A stretch of 64,000 bases of DNA from Chthoniobacteraceae bacterium (GTDB taxonomy: Bacteria; Verrucomicrobiota; Verrucomicrobiia; Chthoniobacterales; Chthoniobacteraceae), in NCBI GenBank assembly GCA_028293625.1, contig JAQGOL010000030.1, positions 124,001 to 188,000 on the forward strand, written 5' to 3'. Made by a program: the position numbers and the translations under genes. Positions 44,470 to 53,302 of the stretch are shown here, one piece after another. Within the stretch, counting starts at the first letter, position 1; each line of letters begins with the position of its first letter. Under the pieces are notes generated by a model. The model searched no databases and was not told where the DNA came from. It saw only the letters and a list, made by a program, of their open reading frames with translations.

Positions 44470-44877
44470 TTATTTGTAAGGCGACCAATACTCAGCGGGC
44501 GCCACATCGGATAGGTTCTTATAAGTTGTGTCGCTTACAACCGGGATGGTATCGACCTTGAATGTGCCGCCGGCATAATCATTGCCAAACAGGTCTTTTC
44601 CCTTTGAATTGTAGAGCGAGCTGTCTTTTTTGAGGTAGGTCTGGAGATCCGCGAAGGTAGCGGTAAATCCGGCGATTTTATTGGTTTCAATCGCATAGAG
44701 ATCGATTGCTGCATCAAGGATCCGCAAGTCTTCAAGGATCTTGGATGCCTGCGCACGCTTGCGGGCTCTAATAAAGTTCGGCAATGCGATTGCGGCGAGT
44801 AAAGCGATGATCGCCACGACAAACATGATCTCCACGAGGGTGAATGCGCCCCTTTTTTTGTTTAATTTATGCAACAT
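44470..44877 (-). CDS. Type IV pilin-like / type II secretion pseudopilin
   Basis: A 135-residue prepilin: a short basic leader (MLHKLNKKRG), the cleavage motif G/AFTLVE with Glu at +5, and the hydrophobic N-terminal helix (IMFVVAIIALLAAIALPNF), then a short globular domain with KILEDLRILDAAIDLYAIET. Verrucomicrobia encode many such short GspG/Xcp-type pilins. No pilus or secretion ATPase, platform or peptidase gene is adjacent, so this is an orphan. Its 5' leader contains two hairpins (separate entry). Confidence 0.88.
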   Translation of the reverse strand: MLHKLNKKRGAFTLVEIMFVVAIIALLAAIALPNFIRARKRAQASKILEDLRILDAAIDLYAIETNKIAGFTATFADLQTYLKKDSSLYNSKGKDLFGNDYAGGTFKVDTIPVVSDTTYKNLSDVAPAEYWSPYK

Positions 44878-44929
44878 ATCGATTTTGATTTAGGTTTCCT
44901 TTGTTGTTCGACAGGCACGTACTGAAAGG

Positions 44930-44997
44930 CTCCGCAGTCCATCGATAGACTGCGGGGCTTGCAGGCAGTGGGCTTGTTCGAGCGCGAAATTCGAACA
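44930..44997 (-). other. Two inverted repeats in the pseudopilin 5' region
   Basis: CCGCAGTC (44932-44939) with GACTGCGG (44948-44955), extendable by two pairs, and TGTTCGA (44975-44981) with TCGAACA (44991-44997). They lie 55-120 nt upstream of the pseudopilin start. Neither has a good minus-strand T-tract. They may be a structured leader or protein sites. The remaining gap to 45108 shows nothing else. Confidence 0.4.
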
Positions 44998-45108
44998 GGA
45001 ATAATCAGACCGTTCCAGTAGTTGAACACCCCATGCTGGGCTCAAAAATATGGCCGCATCGCGGCTTCCACGAGACTCAATGACCCGGCTTTCCTTTACC
45101 TCAGTGCC

Positions 45109-45909
45109 TCATTCGATCGGCACAAGCTGGCGCAGATAAGGCCATAAGAATGCCGCGAAATTTTCTGTGTTCTCAAGCCACTCCCGTCCAAATGCATGAA
45201 AGGTCACCTCAGGCGCCGCAAAGATCAGGAGTGCGCCAAGGAGCAACAGATTCATGATGTAAATGATGACCAATGAATAAAAAGTGCCAAATTGGGTAAG
45301 GTCACTTTGACCTTTTGGAATCATCCATATTGTAAAGCTCATATGAAAAGCCCACGTCAGGCCGATTAATGCAAATAAGCCGGGCGTGTAAAGCGTGACA
45401 TCATAGAACAGGCTCGCCACCCCATATAGCGCGATTACTACAATACTATAAAGCGGATAGAAATAGGGCGCCAAAGCGATCCAGACATTATGCGTGTCGG
45501 TAAGAATAAAACCGCCATCCCGCCCGACTTCAAATTGACTTACCCGCCCTCCCATTGCCCAGACCCAGATTGCATGCGTTAATTCGTGCCCAAATACATA
45601 AACCCTCAACGGCCGCGGCTCGCCAAACACCCAGATGCTTCCAAAAAAGGCAAGCGTCCACAGAATCGCGCCGAGGGAGAAAAACCAAAACTCTTCGGCA
45701 GCCCAAAACCCATGTTCAACAGCGGCTCGAGAGAAACTCGTAAAGAGAGTTTGCGTGAGCAAGCCGGCAGGCGGCAGTAAAAAAAGACCGATCACCGAGT
45801 TCAACCATCGGGTCGGGATGGCGCGCGCTTCCCAAGCGGTGGCAACGACGCCCAGCTTCAGCTTGCGGAGAGGCTTCCTTGGTTTGCGGCTCACGGGCGA
45901 CCCCGGCAA
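45109..45909 (-). CDS. M50-like integral membrane metalloprotease
   Basis: A 266-residue polytopic membrane protein with about six hydrophobic segments. HELTHAIW (HELTH at 108-112) at the start of a membrane segment is the zinc motif HExxH of site-2-type proteases. The second half lacks an obvious PDZ domain or the usual NPxxDG motif, so activity is uncertain; ALAPYFYPLYSIVVI is the best candidate for the second conserved segment. A basic N-terminus (KPRKPLRKLK) is on the cytoplasmic side. It stands alone between the pilin leader and efp; target unknown. Confidence 0.7.
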   Translation of the reverse strand: MPGSPVSRKPRKPLRKLKLGVVATAWEARAIPTRWLNSVIGLFLLPPAGLLTQTLFTSFSRAAVEHGFWAAEEFWFFSLGAILWTLAFFGSIWVFGEPRPLRVYVFGHELTHAIWVWAMGGRVSQFEVGRDGGFILTDTHNVWIALAPYFYPLYSIVVIALYGVASLFYDVTLYTPGLFALIGLTWAFHMSFTIWMIPKGQSDLTQFGTFYSLVIIYIMNLLLLGALLIFAAPEVTFHAFGREWLENTENFAAFLWPYLRQLVPIE

Positions 45910-45987
45910 GAGCGGATCATGGTCTCATGACCCTCACAAATTCGTGCGCCGGAACGCCAGTAAAAACCACGCTGCGGACCCGAGTCC

Positions 45988-46545
45988 TTAAGCGCGGCCC
46001 ATGTAGGTGCCGTTGCGAGTGTCGATTTTCACCGACTCACCTTCCTTGATGAAGAGTGGGACATTGACCACAAGTCCGGTCTCAAGAGTCGCCGTCTTCA
46101 TAACGTTGTTGGCGCTGTCACCGCGAACACCTTCAGCCGATTCGGTGACTTTCAAAACAACGGAAGCGGGCACTTCAACCTGGGCCGCCTTGCCTTCAAC
46201 ATAAAGGACTTCCACCTTGAGGTTTTCAACAAGGTATTCCTTCACATCGGCCAGTAGTTTCTCATCCAGGGAAACCGTGTCGTAGGTTTCCGGGTCCATG
46301 AAATGAAAGCCCTGGTGATCCTTGTAACTGAATTCCACCGAGGTGCGCTGGATATCGACGCTTTCCACTTTATCGGTGGAACCAAAACGCACGTCGGCGG
46401 ATTTACCGGTGCCGATATAACGGATGATCGCTTGAACAAATGCCCGCAGATTGCCGGGAGTGCGATGCATGACTTCCAGCACAATGGCAACGTTGCCATT
46501 GTAACGGATGCACATGCCTTTGCGGAGATCGTTTGCCTGGGCCAT
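45988..46545 (-). CDS. efp: Elongation factor P with Asn at the usual modification site
   Basis: Relieves ribosome stalling at polyproline. The 185-residue product has the three EF-P domains: KOW-like domain I (LRKGMCIRYNG), the OB domain II and the C-terminal OB domain with TGLVVNVPLFIKEGESVKIDTR. The domain I loop reads TPGNLRAF, so Asn32 aligns with the Lys34 of E. coli that is beta-lysylated and with the rhamnosylated Arg of other bacteria. No epmA, epmB or earP gene is adjacent. It is the last gene of the HPr-kdsD-efp group. Confidence 0.93.
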   Translation of the reverse strand: MAQANDLRKGMCIRYNGNVAIVLEVMHRTPGNLRAFVQAIIRYIGTGKSADVRFGSTDKVESVDIQRTSVEFSYKDHQGFHFMDPETYDTVSLDEKLLADVKEYLVENLKVEVLYVEGKAAQVEVPASVVLKVTESAEGVRGDSANNVMKTATLETGLVVNVPLFIKEGESVKIDTRNGTYMGRA

Positions 46546-46662
46546 AAAAAATCGGAGGTAGTAAAACTTGTTGGGGTTTGCTCTTTAAGAGAAAGGGGCG
46601 GGACTATTGACCATCGCCGAGCGGGTGGCAACTCCACAGTTGAAGGCCTCCGCGATCGGCTT

Positions 46663-47688
46663 TTAAACCAGTCGAAACCGCGCCAGATCCTGGGAATCGA
46701 CCACCCCAACCGGGTGATCGTTTTCATCAAGCACGACCAGATCGTCGATACGATGCTTTTCAAGAATGTTCAGCACTTCGACAGCAAGCTTGTCCGAGCG
46801 CACGGTGACCGGGTTGCGTGTAAGAAATTGTTCCACCGCCACGTCCCCGATTGCAGGATGCAATTCAAAATGCCGAGCGAAATCGCCATGCGTGAAAACG
46901 CCTGCCAGTTTTCCCTCGGAATCAACCGCCACGGCTGCGCCGGCCCGCCGCAGATTCATCTCATGCAGAACCTGGCGCACCGGCATTTCCGGCGGCACCA
47001 ACGCCATCTGCCCAAGCCCCCGCATGATCTGATGCACTTTCAGCAAAAGGGTGCGTCCGATCCGGCCGCCGGGATGAAACCGCGCAAAATCGTCTCTCGA
47101 AAAACCGCGTGCTTCCAGGAGGACCATCGCCAAAGCGTCCCCAAGGACAAGCATGACGGTCGTGCTCGACGTTGGCGCCAGGTTAAGCGGACACGCTTCC
47201 TGCTCCACATTCACATTGAGATGGACCTGGCTGTTAAGGGCGATAAAGGAGCTCGGATTGCCGGTAAGTGAAACAATTTTAACATCAAACCGCGCCAGGG
47301 CCGGCAGCACATTGGCCAGCTCATCGGTCTCCCCGCTGTAGCTCAGCGCGAGGATCACATCGCCGTCGCTCACCACGCCAAGATCGCCATGCAGCGCATT
47401 CAGTGAATTGAGCACCACTGCCGGCGAGCCGGTGCTCGTTAAAGTCGCGGCGATTTTTTCCCCGATATTGCCCGATTTGCCAACCCCGCAGACCACGATT
47501 TTCCCGCCTCTTTCCACGCACGCGAGCATCAATTCGATAGCGCGCTCAAAGGAATCATCGAGCCGCGCCAAAAGCCGCTGCACTTCGCCCAGCTCAAGGG
47601 CAATCACGCGCCGCGCTTTTTCGAGAAAATGAAGTGGGGGAGAATGAAGCGACGCCAAAGCAAAAAAATGTGAGGTGAAAACAACCAA
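46663..47688 (-). CDS. kdsD: Arabinose-5-phosphate isomerase, KdsD/KpsF family
   Basis: Converts ribulose-5-phosphate to arabinose-5-phosphate, the Kdo precursor. A SIS domain (about 40-190; VCGVGKSGNIGEKIAATL, HGDLGVVSDGDVILALSYSGET) is followed by two CBS domains (about 215-341), and FHPGGRIGRTLL is the family linker. The 341-residue length is usual. Its presence suggests a Kdo-containing lipopolysaccharide. HPr lies 40 nt upstream on the same strand. Confidence 0.94.
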   Translation of the reverse strand: MVVFTSHFFALASLHSPPLHFLEKARRVIALELGEVQRLLARLDDSFERAIELMLACVERGGKIVVCGVGKSGNIGEKIAATLTSTGSPAVVLNSLNALHGDLGVVSDGDVILALSYSGETDELANVLPALARFDVKIVSLTGNPSSFIALNSQVHLNVNVEQEACPLNLAPTSSTTVMLVLGDALAMVLLEARGFSRDDFARFHPGGRIGRTLLLKVHQIMRGLGQMALVPPEMPVRQVLHEMNLRRAGAAVAVDSEGKLAGVFTHGDFARHFELHPAIGDVAVEQFLTRNPVTVRSDKLAVEVLNILEKHRIDDLVVLDENDHPVGVVDSQDLARFRLV

Positions 47689-47728
47689 GGCTAAACAACG
47701 TACAGGGACGCCTCAACTTCATTTGGAA

Positions 47729-48010
47729 TCAGCGGTGGCGGGCGTTTTCTTCTTCTTCACGGAAATGAAGGAGCAGCCGCGAAAGCTCATCAAGAGCTTC
47801 CTGCGCATCGGCTCCGATGGCTTCAATCACCATCCGGGCGCCGCAATCAAGATTGGCGCTGAGCACTTCGAGGATGCTTGAAGCCGAAAAATGCTCATCC
47901 CCTTTCCGGATGGTGACCTCGCATTTGAACTTCATCACGCAGCGTACAAACTCCGAAGCCGGCCGCGCGTGCAACCCAAGCTCATTGACAATTTCAACTT
48001 CTCTCCGCAT
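47729..48010 (-). CDS. ptsH: HPr-family phosphocarrier protein
   Basis: A 93-residue HPr: the active-site histidine is His14 in GLHARPASEFV, and Ser45 in SSILEVLS aligns with the HPr-kinase serine Ser46. The C-terminus ends in a charged EEEENARHR tail. No PTS enzyme I or EII gene is nearby; in such organisms HPr often serves an incomplete, regulatory PTS. It precedes kdsD and is divergent from the glycosyltransferase, with 46 nt between the starts. Confidence 0.88.
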   Translation of the reverse strand: MRREVEIVNELGLHARPASEFVRCVMKFKCEVTIRKGDEHFSASSILEVLSANLDCGARMVIEAIGADAQEALDELSRLLLHFREEEENARHR

Positions 48011-48056
48011 TTGAGGGCCAACATAGAGTTGCTCCCGCCAACTTTCGAGTCACGAA

Positions 48057-49277
48057 GTGAAAAACCGCCCTTCTTTTATTCCCGCCCTGCATACGACCAC
48101 CAAATCCGAGGCCGATTCCGCTGAAATCCATCCGGTGGCGGCCTCTTATATCGTTACTTTTCTCAAGCCGGAGATGCTTCATGTTTACCGGCAAATCAAA
48201 GCGCTCCGGGAATTCTGTCCGGTGATCCTCACGCAAAAACGGGAAAACGCGGCCGCATTTCCATTTGAGAACGTACGCATTGTGCGCAAACCGATCACGC
48301 ATCCGCTGCGGCGAATCTGGCAGAAACAGATCTTCGGACGCCCCATCACCATTTATCGATCCGAAGCGCGGCGCCTTTTAAAAGAGCTGCGGCGCATTAA
48401 AGCGAGGGTGCTCCATGTTTATTTTGGCCATATCGGCGTGCATCTGATCCCCCTTTTGGAGATCTGCGGATTGCCTGTCGTCGTCTCTTTCCATGGGGCC
48501 GACGGACAGGTCGGCTTGGAAAAACCAATTCACCTTGAGCGGACCCGCCGAATGATCGAGCTCGCCACGTTGCTCCTGGTGCGTTCCGAATCACTTGCCG
48601 GCCGGTTGGTTGCGATTGGCTGCCCCCGCGAAAAGATCCGTTTACATCGCACCGGCCTCCCGCTGGACACCATCCATTTCCAACAACGCACCATTCCTGA
48701 AGATGGCCAATGGGAATGCCTCCAGGCTTGCCGGCTCATTGAGAAAAAGGGGCTGAAAACCAGTTTGCGCGCATTCGCCGCATTCCTGAAAATCTATCCA
48801 CGAGCCAGGCTCACGATCGCCGGGGAAGGACCTCGAAAGGACGCGCTGCTCTCGTTGGCGGCTGAACTTGGGATAACAGAGAAAGTCTCTTTCACAGGAT
48901 TTCTTTCCCAGAAGGAACTCGGCAAGCTCTTTACCAAATCCCACCTTTTTCTTCATCCAAGCGAACTCGGGCCCGATGGAGACCAGGAAGGGGTTCCAAA
49001 TTCAATGCTCGAAGCAATGGCCAACGGGATTCCTGTCCTTGCCACATTGCACGGCGGCATTCAGGAGGCAGTCGAACACGGAGTCAGTGGCCTGCTTGTG
49101 GCAGAGGGCGATGACGCGGCCTTGGCGCTGGCAATGTCCGCTCTTGCCGCGGACCCGGCCCGATACTTTTCAATGAGCACGGCTGCTGCGCAACGGGTGG
49201 AGGCCGAGTTTAACATCGACGTGCAGGCGCGCACGCTGGAGAAGATCTATCGGGAAGCGATTGCGATGGCCAGCTGA
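48057..49277 (+). CDS. GT4-family glycosyltransferase
   Basis: A 406-residue GT-B enzyme. The donor-binding C-half has IEKKGLKTSLRAFA, the AGEGPRKDALL strand, VSFTGFLSQKEL and the EX7E motif in EGVPNSMLEAMANGIPV. HVYFGHIGVHLIP and VSFHGADGQV in the N-half are acceptor-side loops. Cell-envelope or exopolysaccharide assembly is likely, in line with the neighbouring kdsD, but the sugars are unknown. coaD follows after 59 nt. Confidence 0.88.
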   Translation: MKNRPSFIPALHTTTKSEADSAEIHPVAASYIVTFLKPEMLHVYRQIKALREFCPVILTQKRENAAAFPFENVRIVRKPITHPLRRIWQKQIFGRPITIYRSEARRLLKELRRIKARVLHVYFGHIGVHLIPLLEICGLPVVVSFHGADGQVGLEKPIHLERTRRMIELATLLLVRSESLAGRLVAIGCPREKIRLHRTGLPLDTIHFQQRTIPEDGQWECLQACRLIEKKGLKTSLRAFAAFLKIYPRARLTIAGEGPRKDALLSLAAELGITEKVSFTGFLSQKELGKLFTKSHLFLHPSELGPDGDQEGVPNSMLEAMANGIPVLATLHGGIQEAVEHGVSGLLVAEGDDAALALAMSALAADPARYFSMSTAAAQRVEAEFNIDVQARTLEKIYREAIAMAS

Positions 49278-49336
49278 GCGGCAAGTTGGAAAAACGCGTC
49301 TTCCCTCTGCCGCGCGGCTCGTTCACGCTGAGGATT

Positions 49337-49819
49337 GTGAGACGCGCGATTTATCCTGGAAGCTTCGACCCTGTGACAAACGGGCATCTCGATGTGATTA
49401 CACGAGCAGTAAAACTTTTCGATGAAGTCGTTGTCGCCGTTGCGCATAACGACCAAAAGCAAGGGCTGCTGACCACCGAGGAGCGCGTTGAGCTCCTTAA
49501 AAACACCACCAGCCAGATTCCCAATGTGCGAGTCACGCAATTTGACGGGCTGCTGGTAAATTTCGCGCTCAAACTGGAAGCCACCGCCGTGATCCGCGGA
49601 TTGCGGGCCATCTCGGATTTTGAATTTGAGTTTCAAATGGCGCTCATGAATCGCAAGCTCGAGCAATCGATCGAGACCCTCTTTTTGATGCCAAAAGAAG
49701 AATACACTTATCTGAGCTCCCGGATTGTAAAAGAGATCGCGAGACTTGGCGGCAATGTGGAAGCATTTGTTCCGGGAGTCGTGGCGGAATCGCTGCGCGA
49801 AAAGTTCACTCTCGGTTGA
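49337..49819 (+). CDS. coaD: Phosphopantetheine adenylyltransferase CoaD
   Basis: Penultimate step of coenzyme A synthesis. The 160-residue product starts RRAIYPGSFDPVTNGH, with the TxGH nucleotidyltransferase motif at 14-17, and has VIRGLRAISDFEFEFQMA and YLSSRIVKEIA. The GTG at 49337 is the conserved start; an in-frame ATG at 49286 adds 17 residues without homology. Confidence 0.95.
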   Translation: MRRAIYPGSFDPVTNGHLDVITRAVKLFDEVVVAVAHNDQKQGLLTTEERVELLKNTTSQIPNVRVTQFDGLLVNFALKLEATAVIRGLRAISDFEFEFQMALMNRKLEQSIETLFLMPKEEYTYLSSRIVKEIARLGGNVEAFVPGVVAESLREKFTLG

Positions 49820-49908
49820 GAAAATCAGAGGAAGAGCGAAGATGAAACCCGGCCATTGAAGCGCAAGATTCAGCGTGTTTCCCGACGGCCAAACCACCTA
49901 TTCGAGCT

Positions 49909-50373
49909 ATGAAGGTCTATATCAATCAAATCCCCGACGAGGGAAAACATATCGAAGGCGAGGAACCCAACACGCTCCTCGAATTGCACGAACCGGAAAT
50001 TCTGCGCGCACTCAGCCCGATTCGTTATTCATTGGATGTGGGCCTGAGTGATGGCGGCCTTTTCGCCACGGGCTCAATAGGGATCGATTTTGAGATGCAT
50101 TGCGTAAGCTGTCTTGAAGCTTTTCCTTACACGGCGGAAATCGACGATTTTGCCTGCCAAATTGAATTAACAGGAGTTGAAATGGTGGACTTGACACCGT
50201 TGATCAGGGAAGACATCTTGCTCGCCCTTCCGCCCCATCCGCACTGCGATTGGAATGGCGAAAAGGTGTGTCACCCTGCATTTGTGCTGCCAACCGAGGA
50301 GAGCGAGATGAGCTCCGAGAGCCGCGATGTATGGGAAGCACTTGACCAATTAAAAATTAAAAAGACCAACTGA
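49909..50373 (+). CDS. YceD/DUF177-family protein, rRNA accumulation factor-like
   Basis: A 154-residue acidic protein with the DUF177 features CVSCLEAFPY and DLTPLIREDILLALPPHPHC, plus a second Cys pair (HCDWNGEKVC). DUF177 proteins lie upstream of rpmF in very many bacteria and the E. coli member (YceD) affects 23S rRNA. Here rpmF begins just after the stop, which supports the call. Confidence 0.88.
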   Translation: MKVYINQIPDEGKHIEGEEPNTLLELHEPEILRALSPIRYSLDVGLSDGGLFATGSIGIDFEMHCVSCLEAFPYTAEIDDFACQIELTGVEMVDLTPLIREDILLALPPHPHCDWNGEKVCHPAFVLPTEESEMSSESRDVWEALDQLKIKKTN

Positions 50374-50374
50374 T

Positions 50375-50557
50375 ATGGGAGTTCCAAAACGCAAGATGTC
50401 CAAAATGCGCCTTCGCACGCGCAAAGCCGCCAACCGTTGGCATGCCGCCGTGTTAGGCAAGTGCGGCCAGTGCGGAAGCAGCGTTCCTTCTCATATCGCC
50501 TGCCCTTCGTGCGGATATTACAAGGGCCGCCAGGTGATCACCATCGCCGGCGCTTAA
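50375..50557 (+). CDS. rpmF: 50S ribosomal protein L32
   Basis: A 60-residue L32: VPKRKMSKMRLRTRKAANRW at the start and a four-cysteine zinc ribbon CGQC...CPSC. It follows the DUF177 gene with 1 nt spacing. A strong terminator lies 17 nt downstream, so plsX probably has its own promoter or depends on read-through. Confidence 0.96.
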   Translation: MGVPKRKMSKMRLRTRKAANRWHAAVLGKCGQCGSSVPSHIACPSCGYYKGRQVITIAGA

Positions 50558-50573
50558 TTTCAAATGCCAGTTT

Positions 50574-50618
50574 ATTCAGCCGCCCCGCTCACCGCGCGGG
50601 CGGCTGAATTTTTTTTTA
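50574..50618 (+). terminator. Intrinsic terminator between rpmF and plsX
   Basis: ATTCAGCCGCC (50574-50584) pairs with GGCGGCTGAAT (50599-50609), the loop may pair further (CGCG), and a T9 tract follows. It lies inside the upstream open frame of plsX, which argues for the later plsX start. Confidence 0.9.
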
Positions 50619-51653
50619 CTCTTGATGCCGGGGATTGCAGCGCTCGAAATGCGCCCATGAATATTGCGCTCGATGCCATGGGTCATGATGACGGCCCGGC
50701 TAAACTCATTGAAGGCGCCGCCATGGCCCTTGGCGAGTTCCCGCAAATCTCCCGGCTTTATCTCACCGGCGATACCCCGCTTCTTGAAGCGGAACTCAAA
50801 CGGATAAATTGTAACGATCGCCGCATCGAAATCGTCCACAGCACGCAGGTGGTCGAAATGCACGACAGCGGCATCGATGCAGTCCGAAAGAAAAAAGATT
50901 CCTCGGTCAGCCGCGCCGTCGACCTGGTGAAAGCCGGGAAGGCCGATGCCGTTGTCAGTGCTGGCAACACGGGTGCCGCCGTCACCGCCAGCACCATCAA
51001 ACTGCGCACCCTGCCCGGGATTGAACGCCCAGCCATCGCAGCCCTGATGCCAACCGAGCACGGCGGCCATTTTGTGCTCTGCGATGCCGGCGCAAATCCG
51101 GATCCCACCCCGCAACAGATCCGCGACAACGCGATCATGGGGCTCGCTTATTGCGAGTATGTGCTTGAACGCAAAAATCCGCGCGCCGGACTCATGTCAA
51201 ACGGCAGCGAGCAGTTCAAAGGCAATGAACTCACGCTCAATGCCCACGCATTACTTCGCGCAAGCGGCCTTCACTTTTACGGCAACGTCGAGGGGCACGA
51301 CATTTTTGATGGCGTGGTCGACGTGGTTGTTGCCGACGGATTTACCGGCAATATCGTCTTAAAAACCAGCGAAGCGCTCGCAAAAAGCATGTTCCGCCTG
51401 CTCAAACGCGAACTTCTTTCCACGCCGATCCGCAAGATCGGCGCCATGCTTTGCAAGCCGGCATTCAAGGCCGTGCATACCGTCACCAACGCCGATGAAT
51501 ACGGCGGCATGCCATTGCTTGGCCTCAATGGCATTACCATCATCGCCCACGGCGGTTCCTCTCCGTATGCGATCAAAAACGCCCTCCGCATGGCGTGCGA
51601 AACCATCGGCCACAAGCTCAACCCTCATCTAATCGAGGAAGTGAAGCGCTACC

Positions 51654-52673
<1,020 letters not shown>

Positions 52674-52734
52674 GGGCGGCTATTCACTTGCGCGCGCTGG
52701 CTCATAAAGCTTGCCGTCAACCCAGCTCCGCGCG

Positions 52735-53112
52735 ATGGGAACAAGAAGAAATCCACCGGTTTTGACTTCCTTGAAAAGATCCCGCAATCGCAGCAGGAGC
52801 GCCGTCGTCGCGTTGGTTTGGGCATTGCTTACCACGCCTGCCACTACGTTGCCCCTGCTCTATTGGGCCGAGAGCAATCAAACCCTCAAGCGATTTGCCG
52901 AATCGCTCCATCCCGCCGGCGCCGCCGCCCTTATTGGCCTCATTTTAATCGGCCTGCCTGTAACCGCGATTCTGATCGCCAGCGCCTCCGTGAGCCGGAT
53001 CAACTCTTCGTGGAGTCCGGTCGGCGGAGGGAGTCTGGCCCGATACGCGCTCGGCATCGGCATCTTGTCGGCGCTGGCGGCGGTCGTAATTTTTGTAGTC
53101 GATTTGTTATAA
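52735..53112 (+). CDS. Small hypothetical membrane protein
   Basis: About 125 residues with a basic N-terminus (RNPPVLTSLKRSRNRSR) and three hydrophobic segments at about 24-46, 62-82 and 102-123. Not recognised. ATG 52735 is preferred; a TTG lies at 52711. The low complexity of the helices means coding status rests on the three well-spaced segments and an otherwise empty gap of more than 600 nt. The 190 nt to zwf show nothing clear. Confidence 0.5.
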   Translation: MGTRRNPPVLTSLKRSRNRSRSAVVALVWALLTTPATTLPLLYWAESNQTLKRFAESLHPAGAAALIGLILIGLPVTAILIASASVSRINSSWSPVGGGSLARYALGIGILSALAAVVIFVVDLL

Positions 53113-53302
53113 GGCCAGGGCGTTTCTTTTCCGGCTTGCCCGCTCTCTGCTGCCAGAGGTGTAAATGCCTTGGCGTGTAGTAATTGAAGAACATTCCGGC
53201 AATCGCCGCTTTTGGAGAAGCAGCAGGCGTCCCTCAAATCGCAACTCTCGTAAAACGCGTCCTTGAAATGCGCGGCGTATCTCCCCACTCTCAGCGCTCG
53301 CT

